NCBI RefSeq assembly: GCF_007997295.1
Contig: NZ_VORY01000006.1
Location: 1-64,000, forward strand
Reading direction: 5' to 3'
DNA from: Gillisia hiemivivida
GTDB taxonomy: Bacteria; Bacteroidota; Bacteroidia; Flavobacteriales; Flavobacteriaceae
DNA length: 64,000 nucleotides
Shown here: piece by piece, positions 16,747-27,700 of the stretch
How positions within the stretch are numbered: the first letter of the stretch is position 1
Layout of the letters: each line of letters starts with the position of its first letter
The notes under the pieces: generated by a model
Told to the model about the DNA's origin: nothing
The model's database searches: none
What the model saw: only the letters and a program-made list of their open reading frames with translations
Made by a program: the position numbers and the translations under genes

Positions 16747-17052
16747 AGATGAAATGATTAAACTGTTTGTCCGCTTTTGTTTCAGTGAGTAGTTTTCAAC
16801 TAATTAATACCAGATTGTTGCCGTCATGTAATGCTTGTAGCAAACTTTGTGCTCAGTTTGAAAAAGCAGAAAATATCATGATAGCTATCGGGAGGAGTCT
16901 AGGAATTTCTATGAGCAGAATCTCATTGATAAGAGATCCCTCCTCCCGTCGGGATGACAACGCAATGTTGTCAAGAAGGTTCGGGAGAAGGTGACGCGAT
17001 CATTTCAAAGAGGATAATTGGACGTAGGACATGAAACGGCTATTGAATACTA
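16747..17052. repeat. intergenic region with dispersed repeat fragments
   Basis: No gene is visible; a 75-codon frame here is composed of repeat-like sequence. Two pieces are shared with other loci: GATAGCTATCGG (~16882) with the repeat at ~60278, and the run GTGACGCGATCATTTCAAAG (16991-17021) with a near copy at 60348-60379. CCCGTCGGGATGACAA resembles the repeat units at 63.2-63.7 kb. It lies between lysC and the convergent glycosyltransferase. Confidence 0.5.
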
Positions 17053-18300
17053 TTAATTTTTAATTGAAGATTTCAAAATTTCCAATTCGGTTTTCACTTC
17101 AATATATTTAGATAAATACTGTGTGCTCTTTAGCCTATGATGCATAAGCATGCTGCCTATAAAGTTGTTTTCTCTGTGATGAGAAAGCTTTTCTTTTAGA
17201 TGATTCAATTTTTTATCTAAGACCTTATAATAATCCTCTTTATTATAGAGCTTATTTATAAGTTGATATCCATTTAACTGAGATTCTTGCCAGAGAGCTT
17301 TTGTAGTATAAAGTTTAATGGCAGCTTCAGCAAAGAGTTTTGGATCATTTTCTATAAAGCCATTCCAGGCGAGTCCTCCTTGCATGCCTTCGGCTCCTAA
17401 ACTTGTTGTAACTGCTGGAGTGCCACATTGCATTGCTTCGGTAAGTTTGCCTTTTAAACCAGCTCCAAATCGCAGTGCAGCAAGACTAACTTTAGCACTT
17501 TTTACAATTGCTTCAGCATCCTTGACCCAGCCTTTTACATAAAACTTTTCCTTCGGATTATTTAATTGAAGAACAGATTCCGTAGGATATGCTCCATAAA
17601 CGTGGAGTTCTTCATTTGGAAGTTCTTTTCTAATTAGAGGCCAGATGTCTTTTTTTAAATACTTAACAGCATCTACATTTGGCTTATGTTTAAAATTACC
17701 GATGCTCACAAAGTGCTGTCTTTCTTCGAAAGAGGGGAGAAGCTTAATTTCTGAATCTATCAGCCTGTTGAATAAAAAAGGAATATAAACCAAGAGACTT
17801 TCTGAAACATTAAAAGTTTCTTTTAATAGATTCATCTCAACTTCAGAAATAATAAGACTAAGATCACATCTATAAATACTTGCTACTTCCCGTTTCGCTA
17901 ACTCAGAATTGGTAATAGAATCTGTGCTGTTCAAATCTTTCTCTCTATAATTCCGCAGAAAATGTAGATCTTCGGTATCTAATATTTTTATAGAAGAAGG
18001 AGAATTTTTGCTTACCCGCCATCCAAATTGTTCCTCCATCATAAATCTATCAAAAAGAACTATTTCCGGCTGAAGTTCGTTAATATAGGTATCGAAACTG
18101 CTATTATTTAATTCAATTTTTACTGAAGTGATTCCAAGTTCTAAAAGATTTGCAGCATTTGTTGAAGGAGCAGCTGTGGTTCCAAAAATCACTTTGTAGT
18201 TAGAGGAAGTGAAGTATTCCAATAACTGAAGCATCCGTTTACCTGCTGCAGAAGAATTGGGCTCTGGCCACACATATCCTATTACTAAAACCCTAATCAT
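17053..18300 (-). CDS. GT4-like glycosyltransferase
   Basis: Seen: a GT-B architecture. The N-terminal half starts VLVIGYVWPEPNSSAAGKRM (glycine-rich acceptor loop), and the C-terminal half has FVSIGNFKHKPNVDAVKYL, EELHVYGAYP, FYVKGWVKDAEA and the donor-site motif LKGKLTEAMQCGTPAVTTSLGAEG, in which the Glu positions the nucleotide-sugar. Length 415 is typical. It transfers a sugar to an envelope glycan or lipid; no neighbouring polysaccharide genes identify the acceptor. The gene lies alone, between repeats and an SLC13 permease in the same direction, 43 bp away. Confidence 0.88.
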   Translation of the reverse strand: MIRVLVIGYVWPEPNSSAAGKRMLQLLEYFTSSNYKVIFGTTAAPSTNAANLLELGITSVKIELNNSSFDTYINELQPEIVLFDRFMMEEQFGWRVSKNSPSSIKILDTEDLHFLRNYREKDLNSTDSITNSELAKREVASIYRCDLSLIISEVEMNLLKETFNVSESLLVYIPFLFNRLIDSEIKLLPSFEERQHFVSIGNFKHKPNVDAVKYLKKDIWPLIRKELPNEELHVYGAYPTESVLQLNNPKEKFYVKGWVKDAEAIVKSAKVSLAALRFGAGLKGKLTEAMQCGTPAVTTSLGAEGMQGGLAWNGFIENDPKLFAEAAIKLYTTKALWQESQLNGYQLINKLYNKEDYYKVLDKKLNHLKEKLSHHRENNFIGSMLMHHRLKSTQYLSKYIEVKTELEILKSSIKN

Positions 18301-18343
18301 TTTTTTTATTCAAAAATACTTGATTATTATCAAGCGATGGAAG

Positions 18344-20158
18344 CTAAACTGTGAAAGTTCCTGAAAGGAGTAAAGAAGCAACAATCCAAAGCACCAAAGA
18401 AACTGACCCCCCAATTATCAAAAAATGCTTGAATTTATATATTCCCATTCCATAAATTAAGGTGTTGGTTTGATAACCCACTGGAGTGAAAAAACTGAAA
18501 TTTGCTGCAAACATAATAGCCATTATAAAAGGTTTTGGATCTAGTTGCATTGTGCTTGCTATGGTAATCGCGATTGGGGTAATGATAATTGCCGTTGCAT
18601 TATTAGAAACGAAGCCGCTCAAGATCATAGTAACTAGAAATAGAATTCCAATAATAATAGTGCTGGATTGTTCTGTAAAAAGTGCCAATAAATGATCAGC
18701 GATCCACATATCTGCACCGCTATTGCTCATGGCTATTCCAAGCGGTATCATTCCCGCCAAAAGAAAGATCACCTGCCAATTGATTTGAGAATAAGCTTTC
18801 CCTAGATCCAAACATTTTGTGAAGATCATAAGAAAAACACCAACCAAAGCACTTTGTAAAATTGGAAATATAGAAAATGCTGAAAGCGCAACTACTATCA
18901 CTAATATTCCAAGTGAAATTAGTCTTTTGGATTTTTTCTTTACTTCTATTTCATGATGTTGTTGCAGGATGGTTATGTTATCTATTTTCCCAAGATCAGA
19001 AAGCGCTTTCGTAGAAACTTCTACTAGCAAACGATCTCCCACCCGAAGCTCTATCTCATCCCGTTTATTACGAAAAACTCTGTCTTCGGGATGCCGGAAA
19101 CTATTCCTTTTTTTAATAGCCAATGGTACCGCTCCCTGTAAATCGAAATTACCAACAGATCGTATGCTTTTTCCTATCAATGGGGAATTAGGAAGCATCA
19201 AAATTTCCACTACTTGAATATTCTCTTCCAAACCTTCAGCATCTATAATTGGAAGCGTCATTTTTTTGCTATCCTTATTAATTACAGAGAATCCTTTCTG
19301 CTCTTTAAGCTTCACCAAATTCTCAAGATTACATCTTAAAAGTAATTGGTCTTTTGCCTTGAGAATGGTGTATTTACCTGGGCGATCATTAATGATCCCG
19401 TCCCTATTTAATCTTAAGATCTCCACCTCCATATTATCATGAAAAAATGTGTCTAATATCTTTTTGCCTATTACTTCGGAACCTTTGTTGATTATAATCT
19501 TGGTAATATATTCATCCAGATTATAATCTTTGCTGATATCAATTTTTCCTTTGCTCGGTAAAAATTTATATAATAGGCTAACAATAAGTATTGTGATTCC
19601 TAAAAATATTACTCCATACTTGGTGAACTCGAAGAATGTAAAGCGCTCTACACCTTTCTCAATTGCAATTGCATTTACAATAAGATTGGTAGAAGTCCCC
19701 ATTAACGTGCAACTTCCACCAATAATTCCTGCAAAGGATACCGGTAATAGTAACTTTTCACTTGGGATATCATATTTTGCGGAGAGTTCTGTGATTACTT
19801 TAATAAAAACAATAACCACAGCTGTGGTATTTATAAATGCAGAAATACTTCCTGCTATGAGCATAAAAATGGGGATCATTAAATAAATAGGGAGTCCCTT
19901 TAAATTTTTTAAACCTTTGGAAAGCCAACTAATTACTCCATTAGTCTCTAGTCCAATAGCAATGATCATTAAAGCTAAAACGGTAATTGTAGCGGGATTA
20001 GCAAAACCAGATATTGCTTCCTCTGGGGTGATCAATTTAGCTAGCAAAAGACTAACCATAATGAAAAACGCAATTTTATCTACAGGGAAAACCTCGAGCG
20101 CGAAAAGGATGATTACGATGCCAAGAATTATAAAAATCAAGATAATTTCAATAGACAT
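18344..20158 (-). CDS. SLC13-family permease with two central TrkA-C domains
   Basis: Seen: ~604 residues, many membrane segments in the outer thirds, and a soluble central region (~205-395) with two TrkA-C-like (RCK_C) modules: SEVIGKKILDTFFHDNMEVEILRLNR and NSPLIGKSIRSVGNFDLQGAVPLAIKK, followed by FRHPEDRVFRNKRDEIELRVGDRLLVEV. The GGSCTLMGTSTNLI and NNATAIIITPIA stretches are the two SLC13 substrate/sodium motifs. This layout is common in bacterial sulfate/dicarboxylate-type permeases. Substrate unassigned; the RCK-like modules suggest ligand control. It faces no obvious partner. Confidence 0.92.
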   Translation of the reverse strand: MSIEIILIFIILGIVIILFALEVFPVDKIAFFIMVSLLLAKLITPEEAISGFANPATITVLALMIIAIGLETNGVISWLSKGLKNLKGLPIYLMIPIFMLIAGSISAFINTTAVVIVFIKVITELSAKYDIPSEKLLLPVSFAGIIGGSCTLMGTSTNLIVNAIAIEKGVERFTFFEFTKYGVIFLGITILIVSLLYKFLPSKGKIDISKDYNLDEYITKIIINKGSEVIGKKILDTFFHDNMEVEILRLNRDGIINDRPGKYTILKAKDQLLLRCNLENLVKLKEQKGFSVINKDSKKMTLPIIDAEGLEENIQVVEILMLPNSPLIGKSIRSVGNFDLQGAVPLAIKKRNSFRHPEDRVFRNKRDEIELRVGDRLLVEVSTKALSDLGKIDNITILQQHHEIEVKKKSKRLISLGILVIVVALSAFSIFPILQSALVGVFLMIFTKCLDLGKAYSQINWQVIFLLAGMIPLGIAMSNSGADMWIADHLLALFTEQSSTIIIGILFLVTMILSGFVSNNATAIIITPIAITIASTMQLDPKPFIMAIMFAANFSFFTPVGYQTNTLIYGMGIYKFKHFLIIGGSVSLVLWIVASLLLSGTFTV

Positions 20159-20245
20159 ACCCTATAATATTTAACGTTAAGTTAAGTGGAACTTGACATA
20201 GATAAAATAAAAATTACAGTTCAAATATAAAGAGGCTATTGTAAG

Positions 20246-20875
20246 TTAGTGCTTATATTTTTCATGTCTTTCTTTAAGCATTTTACAATTGAGATCTTTT
20301 CTATTGTTTAGTACTGTTTTACCAAACCAAGTATGATATTTCTGGGTGTCTAAAAAGTCTACATTCAAAGCAAACCATTCTTCATCTGAAAATTGATTAT
20401 TAAAAAAAAGTTCCCATTCTGCTCTAAGGCGCTCATTTCTAAAAATATAGCTCTCTAATCCTAAGTGATATAGATCTGCGTCACAAAGAATTTTTTCAGC
20501 CTTTGTTTTTGGGTTCTGTGGCATTTTAGTTGCCATTATACAATTTTGAACAATCTCTAACTTGCTTGATGGATAATCATTTTCTTTGAGAAATTCTGTA
20601 GCGTGTATAACACTTTGTTCTTCATGATCTATGTAGGTTTCTGCCATACCGGTATCATGGAATAATGCAGCTATAAGAATTGGCTCAAGGTCAGATCCAT
20701 AAACCTCCTCATAATTTGCTATTGTTCTTACATATTGATAAACATCATCTGTATGCTGTACGCTATGAAAAGGAAGGGTTTTACATCTGCTATTATTTAA
20801 AAAGTCGATGCAGTACTCATAGGTTTTAGAAACTAAATTCGTTTTATTAAATCCTTTTAAAAAATTAAGAGCCAT
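20246..20875 (-). CDS. HD-domain metal-dependent phosphohydrolase-like protein
   Basis: Seen: the HD signature HSVQHTDDVYQYVRTIANY, AALFHDTGMAETYIDHEEQSVIHATEF and MATKMPQNPKTKAEKILCDADLYHLG, giving His, His-Asp, His and Asp metal ligands in order. 209 residues, no signal peptide. Members of this group act on nucleotides or phosphoesters; I cannot tell which. It is divergent from greB over 257 bp, in which I see an AT-rich promoter region. Confidence 0.85.
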   Translation of the reverse strand: MALNFLKGFNKTNLVSKTYEYCIDFLNNSRCKTLPFHSVQHTDDVYQYVRTIANYEEVYGSDLEPILIAALFHDTGMAETYIDHEEQSVIHATEFLKENDYPSSKLEIVQNCIMATKMPQNPKTKAEKILCDADLYHLGLESYIFRNERLRAEWELFFNNQFSDEEWFALNVDFLDTQKYHTWFGKTVLNNRKDLNCKMLKERHEKYKH

Positions 20876-21132
20876 TTGTAAATATTATTTCAGTTTCTAA
20901 AATATTTTCTAGATTTTATTCTATAAAATGATTGAAGATTTAGCAATAAAACTTCGTTTCTAAATTTACGAGATTTCAAGTAATACTTCAATCAAATATT
21001 TTTTTTAACCTTTTATTATGTTATTACATTTTCATCTGAAATATTATAACTTTTACATTTACAGTGCAACATCTTTATGTTGTAATTATATTAAATATTT
21101 CCTAATTTCAATAATGCAAAGAAAATTGAATT

Positions 21133-21642
21133 ATGAGTAGAGGATTTGTAAAAGAAGATGATCAAGAAGAAGCACCTTTTATACCTGCAAGATCAGTTTT
21201 ACCTCCTGGAGAAATAAATTATGTCACTCCTTTTGGTTATGAAAAGCTAATCAAGGAGAGAGGTGAGTTGGAGCATAGTATTTCTACTTTAGAAATTGAT
21301 GAAGGTAAAGAGCGGAGGCATACATTGGCAATTTTAAATGGTAAATTGAATTTATTGAACGATAGGTTCTCATCTGCCAGAATATTAGATCCAAAAGAGC
21401 AACCACAAAATGAAGTAAGGTTTGGAGCCTTGATCTCTTTTAAATTTTTAACAGGAGAGCAAAAAGGATCAGTAAAAGAATTTCAAATAGTTGGAGTAGA
21501 TGAAGCAAATATCAAAGAAAATAAAATTGCATTTGTAGCACCATTGGCAAAGGCTTTAACAGGAAAGAAAGTTGAGGAAAAGGCAGAGGTCTTTATGGCA
21601 GGAAAACTGCAGGCATTAGAAATAGTTACCATAAAATATTAG
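21133..21642 (+). CDS. greB: GreA/GreB-family transcript cleavage factor
   Basis: Rescues backtracked RNA polymerase by stimulating transcript cleavage. Seen: starts MSRGFVKEDDQEEAPFIPAR, the GreB-type entry, then YVTPFGYEKLIKERGELEHS (helical coiled-coil domain with acidic tip region) and a C-terminal FKBP-like domain ending VTIKY with VRFGALISFKFLTGEQKG. 169 residues is the normal length. It ends in a 4-base overlap with the convergent usher gene (TTAG shared by both stop codons). Confidence 0.9.
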   Translation: MSRGFVKEDDQEEAPFIPARSVLPPGEINYVTPFGYEKLIKERGELEHSISTLEIDEGKERRHTLAILNGKLNLLNDRFSSARILDPKEQPQNEVRFGALISFKFLTGEQKGSVKEFQIVGVDEANIKENKIAFVAPLAKALTGKKVEEKAEVFMAGKLQALEIVTIKY

Positions 21643-24218
21643 TTGGATTTCTTTTCTAAAATGAATTCAAGATCATCTACAATATCACCGAATTCAGATT
21701 GTTCTATAGTAAACTCTATTTCAGCAGGATTTGCTGTATAGCCTATGTTTTCTAATTGTTCTGGATCTATAACTGCTTTGTACTTTCCAGTTTTTAATCC
21801 TAGGTAAGTGAAATATCCATCACCTTCGGTAAGAAGTTCCCCTACCAGCTCATTGTTACTATTTAGAATATTAATGGAGATTCGGCCTTGGCCTTTAGTT
21901 CCATTTTCATCTTTTATATAAACCATACCAGCAACTTCTCCTAAAACTATCACTGGAACATGGATTTCCTGAAACTGATTAGGGATGGTATGTATCTTGA
22001 TTTTAGGATTACTAATTTTCCAGGCGATATTGTCAAGACTTACAGGATCTATTTCCAGCAACATATCTATATAAGGTTGGAGTTCGGTAATTCTAAGGAT
22101 CGTTTTATCTTCATTATAGCTTAGATTTCCAGAAGTGTTCTTTAGTTCCATTCCGGGAACAGAGGGTTCCATAGGATCCTTAATTCCATTGTTGTTATAA
22201 TCCAGGAAAGGAATAATGCTTAGGGCAGCTCTGGACATCGCTGTGCGATTGCTGGTCATCACATATCCCGTATTATCATCCAGCATTAAACTTCCTCTGG
22301 CAGATTGAACAAAAGAGGTGTTTCGATTTCCTATTCTGGATGTTGCAGAGGTTTGTGCAAAATTGAACATATACCGGAGACCGACTTCAAAAATATGCGC
22401 GTTTCTTAAAAGATTATTTTCATATGCAATATTCAGGAAACCACTTTCAAAAACAGGTCGTTCCAGTTCAAAAATTAAATTATTGAATTGATTTCGACTA
22501 AAATCATATTGCACCTGTGGTGAAAAAAGGATCTTATTGGGCAACCTGTAGGTTTGTGAAAGGGAGCTGTAAATTGTAGGTTCTTTTACTCGGTCATTAT
22601 AAATCCCATAGGTGGTAAAGTTGGTGCTAATTCCCATAATTGCTCCAGAAAGCAATAATTGCGCAGTGGTAAATTCAGTATTTGGCATAATGATCTGGTT
22701 AATACTGAAACGACTGAAAATGGAGAAATTTTTTCCCCTGATCGGGGCTGATAAGCTTATTTTTCGCTCTTCGAGGTAATTGAAATTTATGGCTGTTTGG
22801 TCCTTATCATACTTTATATAATTCAGGTCCACCTGAAAATTTCTGGGAGTCCTGTAACTTAAAAGTCCTTCTCCCTTTACGCCATAGGTATATTCTCCCG
22901 AAAATAAAAAATTGGAAGCAAAGCGAACCGAGGTATTCACAAAAGGCATCACCTCACCGCTGCTCACACCTGTAAGATATTCGGCACCACCACCAATAGT
23001 AATAGAATTGCTTAGCCCATAATTGAAATTAAGCCGTGAAAATTTATTCATTTCATCGTTTTCAACAATTCCGGCACTTAGGGTATATTCAAGTTCGTTC
23101 TTCGGGACAAAATTATAGGGAATGTTTATATTTCGTTCTTCAATTCGCTCTTCTCCGTAAGGACCATAAAACCTAAGACTTACAGCCGTATTCCCATACA
23201 TAAGCGGCACATCAAAGGTGTAAAATCCAGATGCATCTGCCTGAACAAAATCTACAAGGATATTATTGACGTATAGTTCTACCGTCCATCTGGGTTCAGT
23301 AAAATCATTGAGAGTATAACTCCCAAAAGAACGACGGTTTTGAAAAGGACTGTTACTAATTTGCACACCACTAACCGGCGCAAATAAAGAAGAAGTGGCA
23401 CGGGTAAAAATTCGTCCTGCAGTAACCTGTTTAAATAATTTACTTTCGTTGTTCACAAATCGCCATTGATAAAATTGGTTTCGGGATTCGAAAGGAACTC
23501 TCGTGGAGTAATTCAACATTAAATTTGTTTCACCACCAAGAAACATCGTACCAAGGCCTAGAGATAAGCGATTGTCATTCTCAAAATCACTTTGTTGGGT
23601 GGTGACCACACCCCAGTCTAAAGCTCCACCTTTGAATAGCGGGTAACGCCTGTCTATAGTAGTATCTGGATTAACTATTCCTCTTACACGATTCAGATTT
23701 TCCCTCACTTTTCTAAGTCGCATTTCCTTGATCACAGGAAGGTCTTTTTCGGTTTTCATAGTTACCGAAAGGCTTCTAAAAGAAAAATTTGTATTTAGTC
23801 CGAAGATATCCCCGAAAAGATTCGATTTTAAGTAGAGATTGAATGGGGTTTGTATGTAATCCTCGTCGCTAAGCGTATATTCTTCATTTTTATAAAGAAT
23901 CCTGTTTTCTGAAGGAGTTATTCGATACGTGGAATCTGGGTTTATAATAAAACCTTCTATGCCATTAGCGGTTTCTTCATTTTTGATCTTTAAATAATCA
24001 AAAAGCTCTTTTACTGGAATATAAGCATCCTGACCTTTTATGGCGATAGGAATCTCAATGGTACCAAGATCTGGTACGTTCATTTCTACATTCAACTCAT
24101 CATACTCTGGTAAAACTTCCTGTGCGTAAGTTGAAAAACCTAAGAGGATTATACACAAGAATCCCAGATAAAGTTTTTTGGTAAACTCAGTTGAAAAAGA
24201 GCGGAATTTTATGCGCAT
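21639..24218 (-). CDS. usher-like outer-membrane assembly protein of a chaperone-usher-type system
   Basis: Seen: a signal peptide (residues ~15-33), then an N-terminal domain with the PVKELFDYLKIKNEE strand-helix run (~68-82), a long beta-rich barrel region and a plug-like segment WTVELYVNNILVDFVQADAS (311-330) leading into FYTFDVPLMYGNTAVSLRFYGPYGEE. That order (ELYVNN, TFDVPL, VSLRFYGPYG) mirrors the usher plug and the following barrel strands. The C-terminal ~200 residues hold a Cna-B-like FLDYNNNGIKDPMEPSVPG domain and a carboxypeptidase-regulatory-like domain VAGMVYIKDENGTKGQGR. 859 residues matches ushers. It is the last gene of the pilus locus, 17 bp behind the minor pilin. The usher call is inference from sequence layout and context, not a database match. 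Confidence 0.7.
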   Translation of the reverse strand: MRIKFRSFSTEFTKKLYLGFLCIILLGFSTYAQEVLPEYDELNVEMNVPDLGTIEIPIAIKGQDAYIPVKELFDYLKIKNEETANGIEGFIINPDSTYRITPSENRILYKNEEYTLSDEDYIQTPFNLYLKSNLFGDIFGLNTNFSFRSLSVTMKTEKDLPVIKEMRLRKVRENLNRVRGIVNPDTTIDRRYPLFKGGALDWGVVTTQQSDFENDNRLSLGLGTMFLGGETNLMLNYSTRVPFESRNQFYQWRFVNNESKLFKQVTAGRIFTRATSSLFAPVSGVQISNSPFQNRRSFGSYTLNDFTEPRWTVELYVNNILVDFVQADASGFYTFDVPLMYGNTAVSLRFYGPYGEERIEERNINIPYNFVPKNELEYTLSAGIVENDEMNKFSRLNFNYGLSNSITIGGGAEYLTGVSSGEVMPFVNTSVRFASNFLFSGEYTYGVKGEGLLSYRTPRNFQVDLNYIKYDKDQTAINFNYLEERKISLSAPIRGKNFSIFSRFSINQIIMPNTEFTTAQLLLSGAIMGISTNFTTYGIYNDRVKEPTIYSSLSQTYRLPNKILFSPQVQYDFSRNQFNNLIFELERPVFESGFLNIAYENNLLRNAHIFEVGLRYMFNFAQTSATSRIGNRNTSFVQSARGSLMLDDNTGYVMTSNRTAMSRAALSIIPFLDYNNNGIKDPMEPSVPGMELKNTSGNLSYNEDKTILRITELQPYIDMLLEIDPVSLDNIAWKISNPKIKIHTIPNQFQEIHVPVIVLGEVAGMVYIKDENGTKGQGRISINILNSNNELVGELLTEGDGYFTYLGLKTGKYKAVIDPEQLENIGYTANPAEIEFTIEQSEFGDIVDDLEFILEKKSN

Positions 24219-24235
24219 TAATGGGGGAGTGCTTG

Positions 24236-24742
24236 CTATTGATGAATAAAAGTTAGATGTAAATTACCATTGTATGAGCCAGGAGGTCCTGCAGCCTGGC
24301 TATCAATATGTAAACTGCCACCTACAATAACTTCCTTTGGAGATTTAGTAACAATAAAAGTAGGACCAGTACTAACATCCTGATAAATATCTACCCTAAG
24401 TCTTACATCACTCCCAGAAGGGCCGCTGAGAGTAGTTTCTAAATGAGGTTGAATTTGAATAATAGTTCCAGGGTTGGCGTAAACATCAAATATGGCGAAT
24501 GTATGGGTTGCCCCCATATTCATAAGGTAAATATCATTATTTGCTATTCTAGTACCGTTAGAGGTAACTCTTACAGTACCTCCGTTAGTTCCTACGGTAA
24601 AAGCTCCGAAGTTTAAAAATTGTTCTGCTCTTACTTCAACTTCTATTGGGATAGGAGGGTTCTCCTGAGCACTAACTTCTATTACTGAAAACATAAATGG
24701 CAATAACCAAAAATATTTCTTACAAAAACGGAAACTGTACAT
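24236..24742 (-). CDS. DUF4402-like minor pilin/tip subunit
   Basis: Seen: a signal peptide (to VSAQ, ~residue 25), then about 140 residues with LNFGAFTVGTNGGTVRVTSNGTRI (the LxFG...GTV hallmark of DUF4402) and the ending IVGGSLHIDSQAAGPPGSYN followed by GNLHLTFIHQ, matching the VGG-L-...G.Y.G...V.V.Y C-terminus of the pilin paralogues. It is more divergent than the three other DUF4402 genes and sits directly between the adhesin (9 bp) and the usher (17 bp), which fits an adaptor or tip subunit. Role is inferred. Confidence 0.75.
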   Translation of the reverse strand: MYSFRFCKKYFWLLPFMFSVIEVSAQENPPIPIEVEVRAEQFLNFGAFTVGTNGGTVRVTSNGTRIANNDIYLMNMGATHTFAIFDVYANPGTIIQIQPHLETTLSGPSGSDVRLRVDIYQDVSTGPTFIVTKSPKEVIVGGSLHIDSQAAGPPGSYNGNLHLTFIHQ

Positions 24743-24751
24743 TGTGTTTTC

Positions 24752-27700
24752 TTATTTTTTGATTAAAACTTTTTTAGCATGTTGGGCTTTCCCAACTTGT
24801 AGGTTTATGATATAAACCCCATTACTGGTAATGCCATCAAAAATCACACGGTCTTTTCCACCGGCCTCTTTTGTTTGAATAATTTGACCATTAACCGTAC
24901 TTGCTCTTATAATTCCTACCTCATTTTCTTCCAAATTAAGACTTACCACAACACTCCCATCTTCAACTGCTACATCGAATGGCTCATTAAACGCGATAGC
25001 CGGACTTGTAACTTCTTCTTCAGAGAACATTAATTCGAACCTGGAATTATGCATTCCCTCTTTTATACTGAAAGTATATTCAGGATTATTTCTAAGGTTT
25101 TGGCCTTTACTTTTTTCGTGATCTATAAGGTAAATATTGAAACTTGAATTCAGATTTTCTACTGAAGCCAGGTTGATCTTCATTTCCCCGCTTTGATCGG
25201 TTTTGATGCCTAGCGGAATCTTTCTATAGCTTTTACTTTCAGGGTAGGGGATTGCATTAATGGCCAGTGTTTTTTGGTTTTCAGTAATATTATAAAAACT
25301 CGGAACCGAAGGATCTGTATTCATCAATTTATGAGCATCCATTTCCTTTTCAAAATTTTGGGTAGCATAAGGTGAAAAATAGATAACGAGCGCATCATTT
25401 TTGTTTTCAGTCTTAAAGTTGGCCTCAAGTCTAATCAGCTGTTTTAAATAAACCTCGCTAGCTCTAAAAAACTCTTGATTAAAATCGTTTATTCTTACCT
25501 TATTATCCATTCCAAAAGTTCCTGTAACTAAGTCTTCTGCATCAGAATCGCTCACTTTAATAAAAAAGCCTTGCATAGAAGGGATAATATTTGGAGATGA
25601 ATTTGTGGTGTTATTTCCGGTAGAAACATTATTTACAAACGAGGTATAACTCCCGGTATATTGATCGTTATCACTGGCACTAAAAAAATGAATAGCATCA
25701 TCTATATTCGTCCTGGTCCAACCATTGTTTGCATTCCAATCGATAGGTGAGGGGTAAGGATTTCCTACCAAATGAAAACCTTTGGTGTATTCGCGATGGT
25801 GATTCAATAATTGACGCACGGGAATGGTTCCGTTGTTTACTTCACCAATTAATTCTATAGTTTGCGCAGCTGTGGAAGGTCCAAAATTAAGAGCATAACC
25901 CTCGGCAATATTTAGATTCCCTGAATGAACTACCCAGCCTGTGGCATATCGAAGTGTATCATTTATATTAATATTTCTGTTTTCATTATATCGGTAAAAG
26001 TTGGGAAAGTCACTAATTGGATCACTGAAATCCATATATGGAGCAAAATCGCCAACTACAGAATTTTGGAATGGGGAACTGAAATATTTATATCCAAAAG
26101 CTTTATCGAGATAACGTTGCATTCTCACTAATCCAACAACCTGGCCGTTTCCGGAGCCTTCAATCAGGGCGGTTTGGGTTGGATTCGAAATAAGTGTGAG
26201 CGCATTTCCTGTATTGAAGTTTCCGCTTTCTACTCTAAGGAAGCCTGTTATTTCAAGATTTCCCGAAGAACTGACTCCGGCCGGATTATTTATGATCAGG
26301 TTGCTGATCCTGTTATTAAAAAATACGTTAGAGGGAATCGATTGTACTGCAGCTCCCACAAAGGCCACGCTTCCATTTAAAGAATTAAAAATTCCGCTAT
26401 TTAAAACCGAACCGGCTATTTGTAATGTGTTGTCAATTATTGTTAAAGTCGCTCCGCTATTAATCTGAATAGCTTTAGCCATTCCAATTGCTCCGGAGTT
26501 TAAAATAGGGTAATTTGTGAGACCACCCGGAATTATAGCATCCAAGTTGAGATTCGGAATAGAATTACAGGTCCAGTTGGAGGCTGTATTCCAGTCTGAA
26601 TTGGTATTTCCTGTCCAGATAAAGGATGCATTTATAATAATATTAGTGCTTGCATCAACACTGGTACAACCATTCATGGTACTAGTAACCGTATAGGTTC
26701 CACCCATTGCTGCACTTGCATTTGTAAGTGATGGATTTTGTAGGGTGGAATTAAAACCATTTGGACCTGTCCAGGAATAAGTCGCACCTGTAATGAAACT
26801 CGCTGTTAAATTAATACTTCCTCCTGCACATACCGGACTATTACTACCAGCAACAGGTGCTGATGGAATTGGTTTTATCGTAGCAATCACAGCTGTTCTA
26901 GTTGCTGTGGTGCAGCTTGATGCTATTACAGTCGCATCAACGTAAAAGGTGGTGCTAGATGAAACACTTGGCGTTGTGAAAGTCGTACCTGTTCCTAAAC
27001 TTGACCCACCTGATGCTGTGGCGTACCAATTAATTGTTCCAGCAGAAGCTGTGGCTCCTAAACTAACTGCTCCTGGTCCACATCGTGATCCTGGTGTTGA
27101 TCCTGTAATTGTGGGAATGGGATTAACCGTTGCCACGACAGCAGTTCTTGAACCTGTAGTACAAGCATTTGAAGTCGCATCAACATAATAAGTTTTGTTT
27201 GATGAAATACTTGGCGTTGTGAAAGTCGTACCCGTTCCTAAACTTGACCCACCTGATGCTGCGGCGTACCAATTAATTGTTCCTGACGAAGCTACGGCTC
27301 CTAGAACAACTGTTCCTGTTCCACATCTCGATCCCGGTGAAGTGTCAGTAATTATTGGAATCGCATTCACAATAATATTAGTGCTTGCACCAGCACTTGT
27401 ACAACCATTCACAGTACTAGTAACCGTATAGGTTCCAGTCATTGCTGCACTTGCATTTGTAAATGATGGATTTTGTAGTGTAGAAGCAAAACCATTTGGA
27501 CCTGTCCAATTGTAAGTTGCACCCGCAACAGTTGAAGCAAATAAATTCAATGTTAAACCAGCGCAAACAGGGCCATTGTTTGAAACTGTGGGTGCATTGA
27601 CAATCACATTAGTGCTTGCAACAACACTGGTACAACCATTCACGGTACTAGTAACCGTATAGGTTCCAGCCATTGCTACACTTGCATTTGTTAGTGATGG

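Noticed and set aside
16767-16994. A 75-codon frame in the lysC downstream gap.
   Set aside because: It reads through dispersed repeat sequence and has no protein-like features.
26949-27431. Plus-strand frames of 78-79 codons opposite the adhesin B modules.
   Set aside because: They mirror the repeated Ig modules; the similarity between them is explained by the minus-strand repeat.
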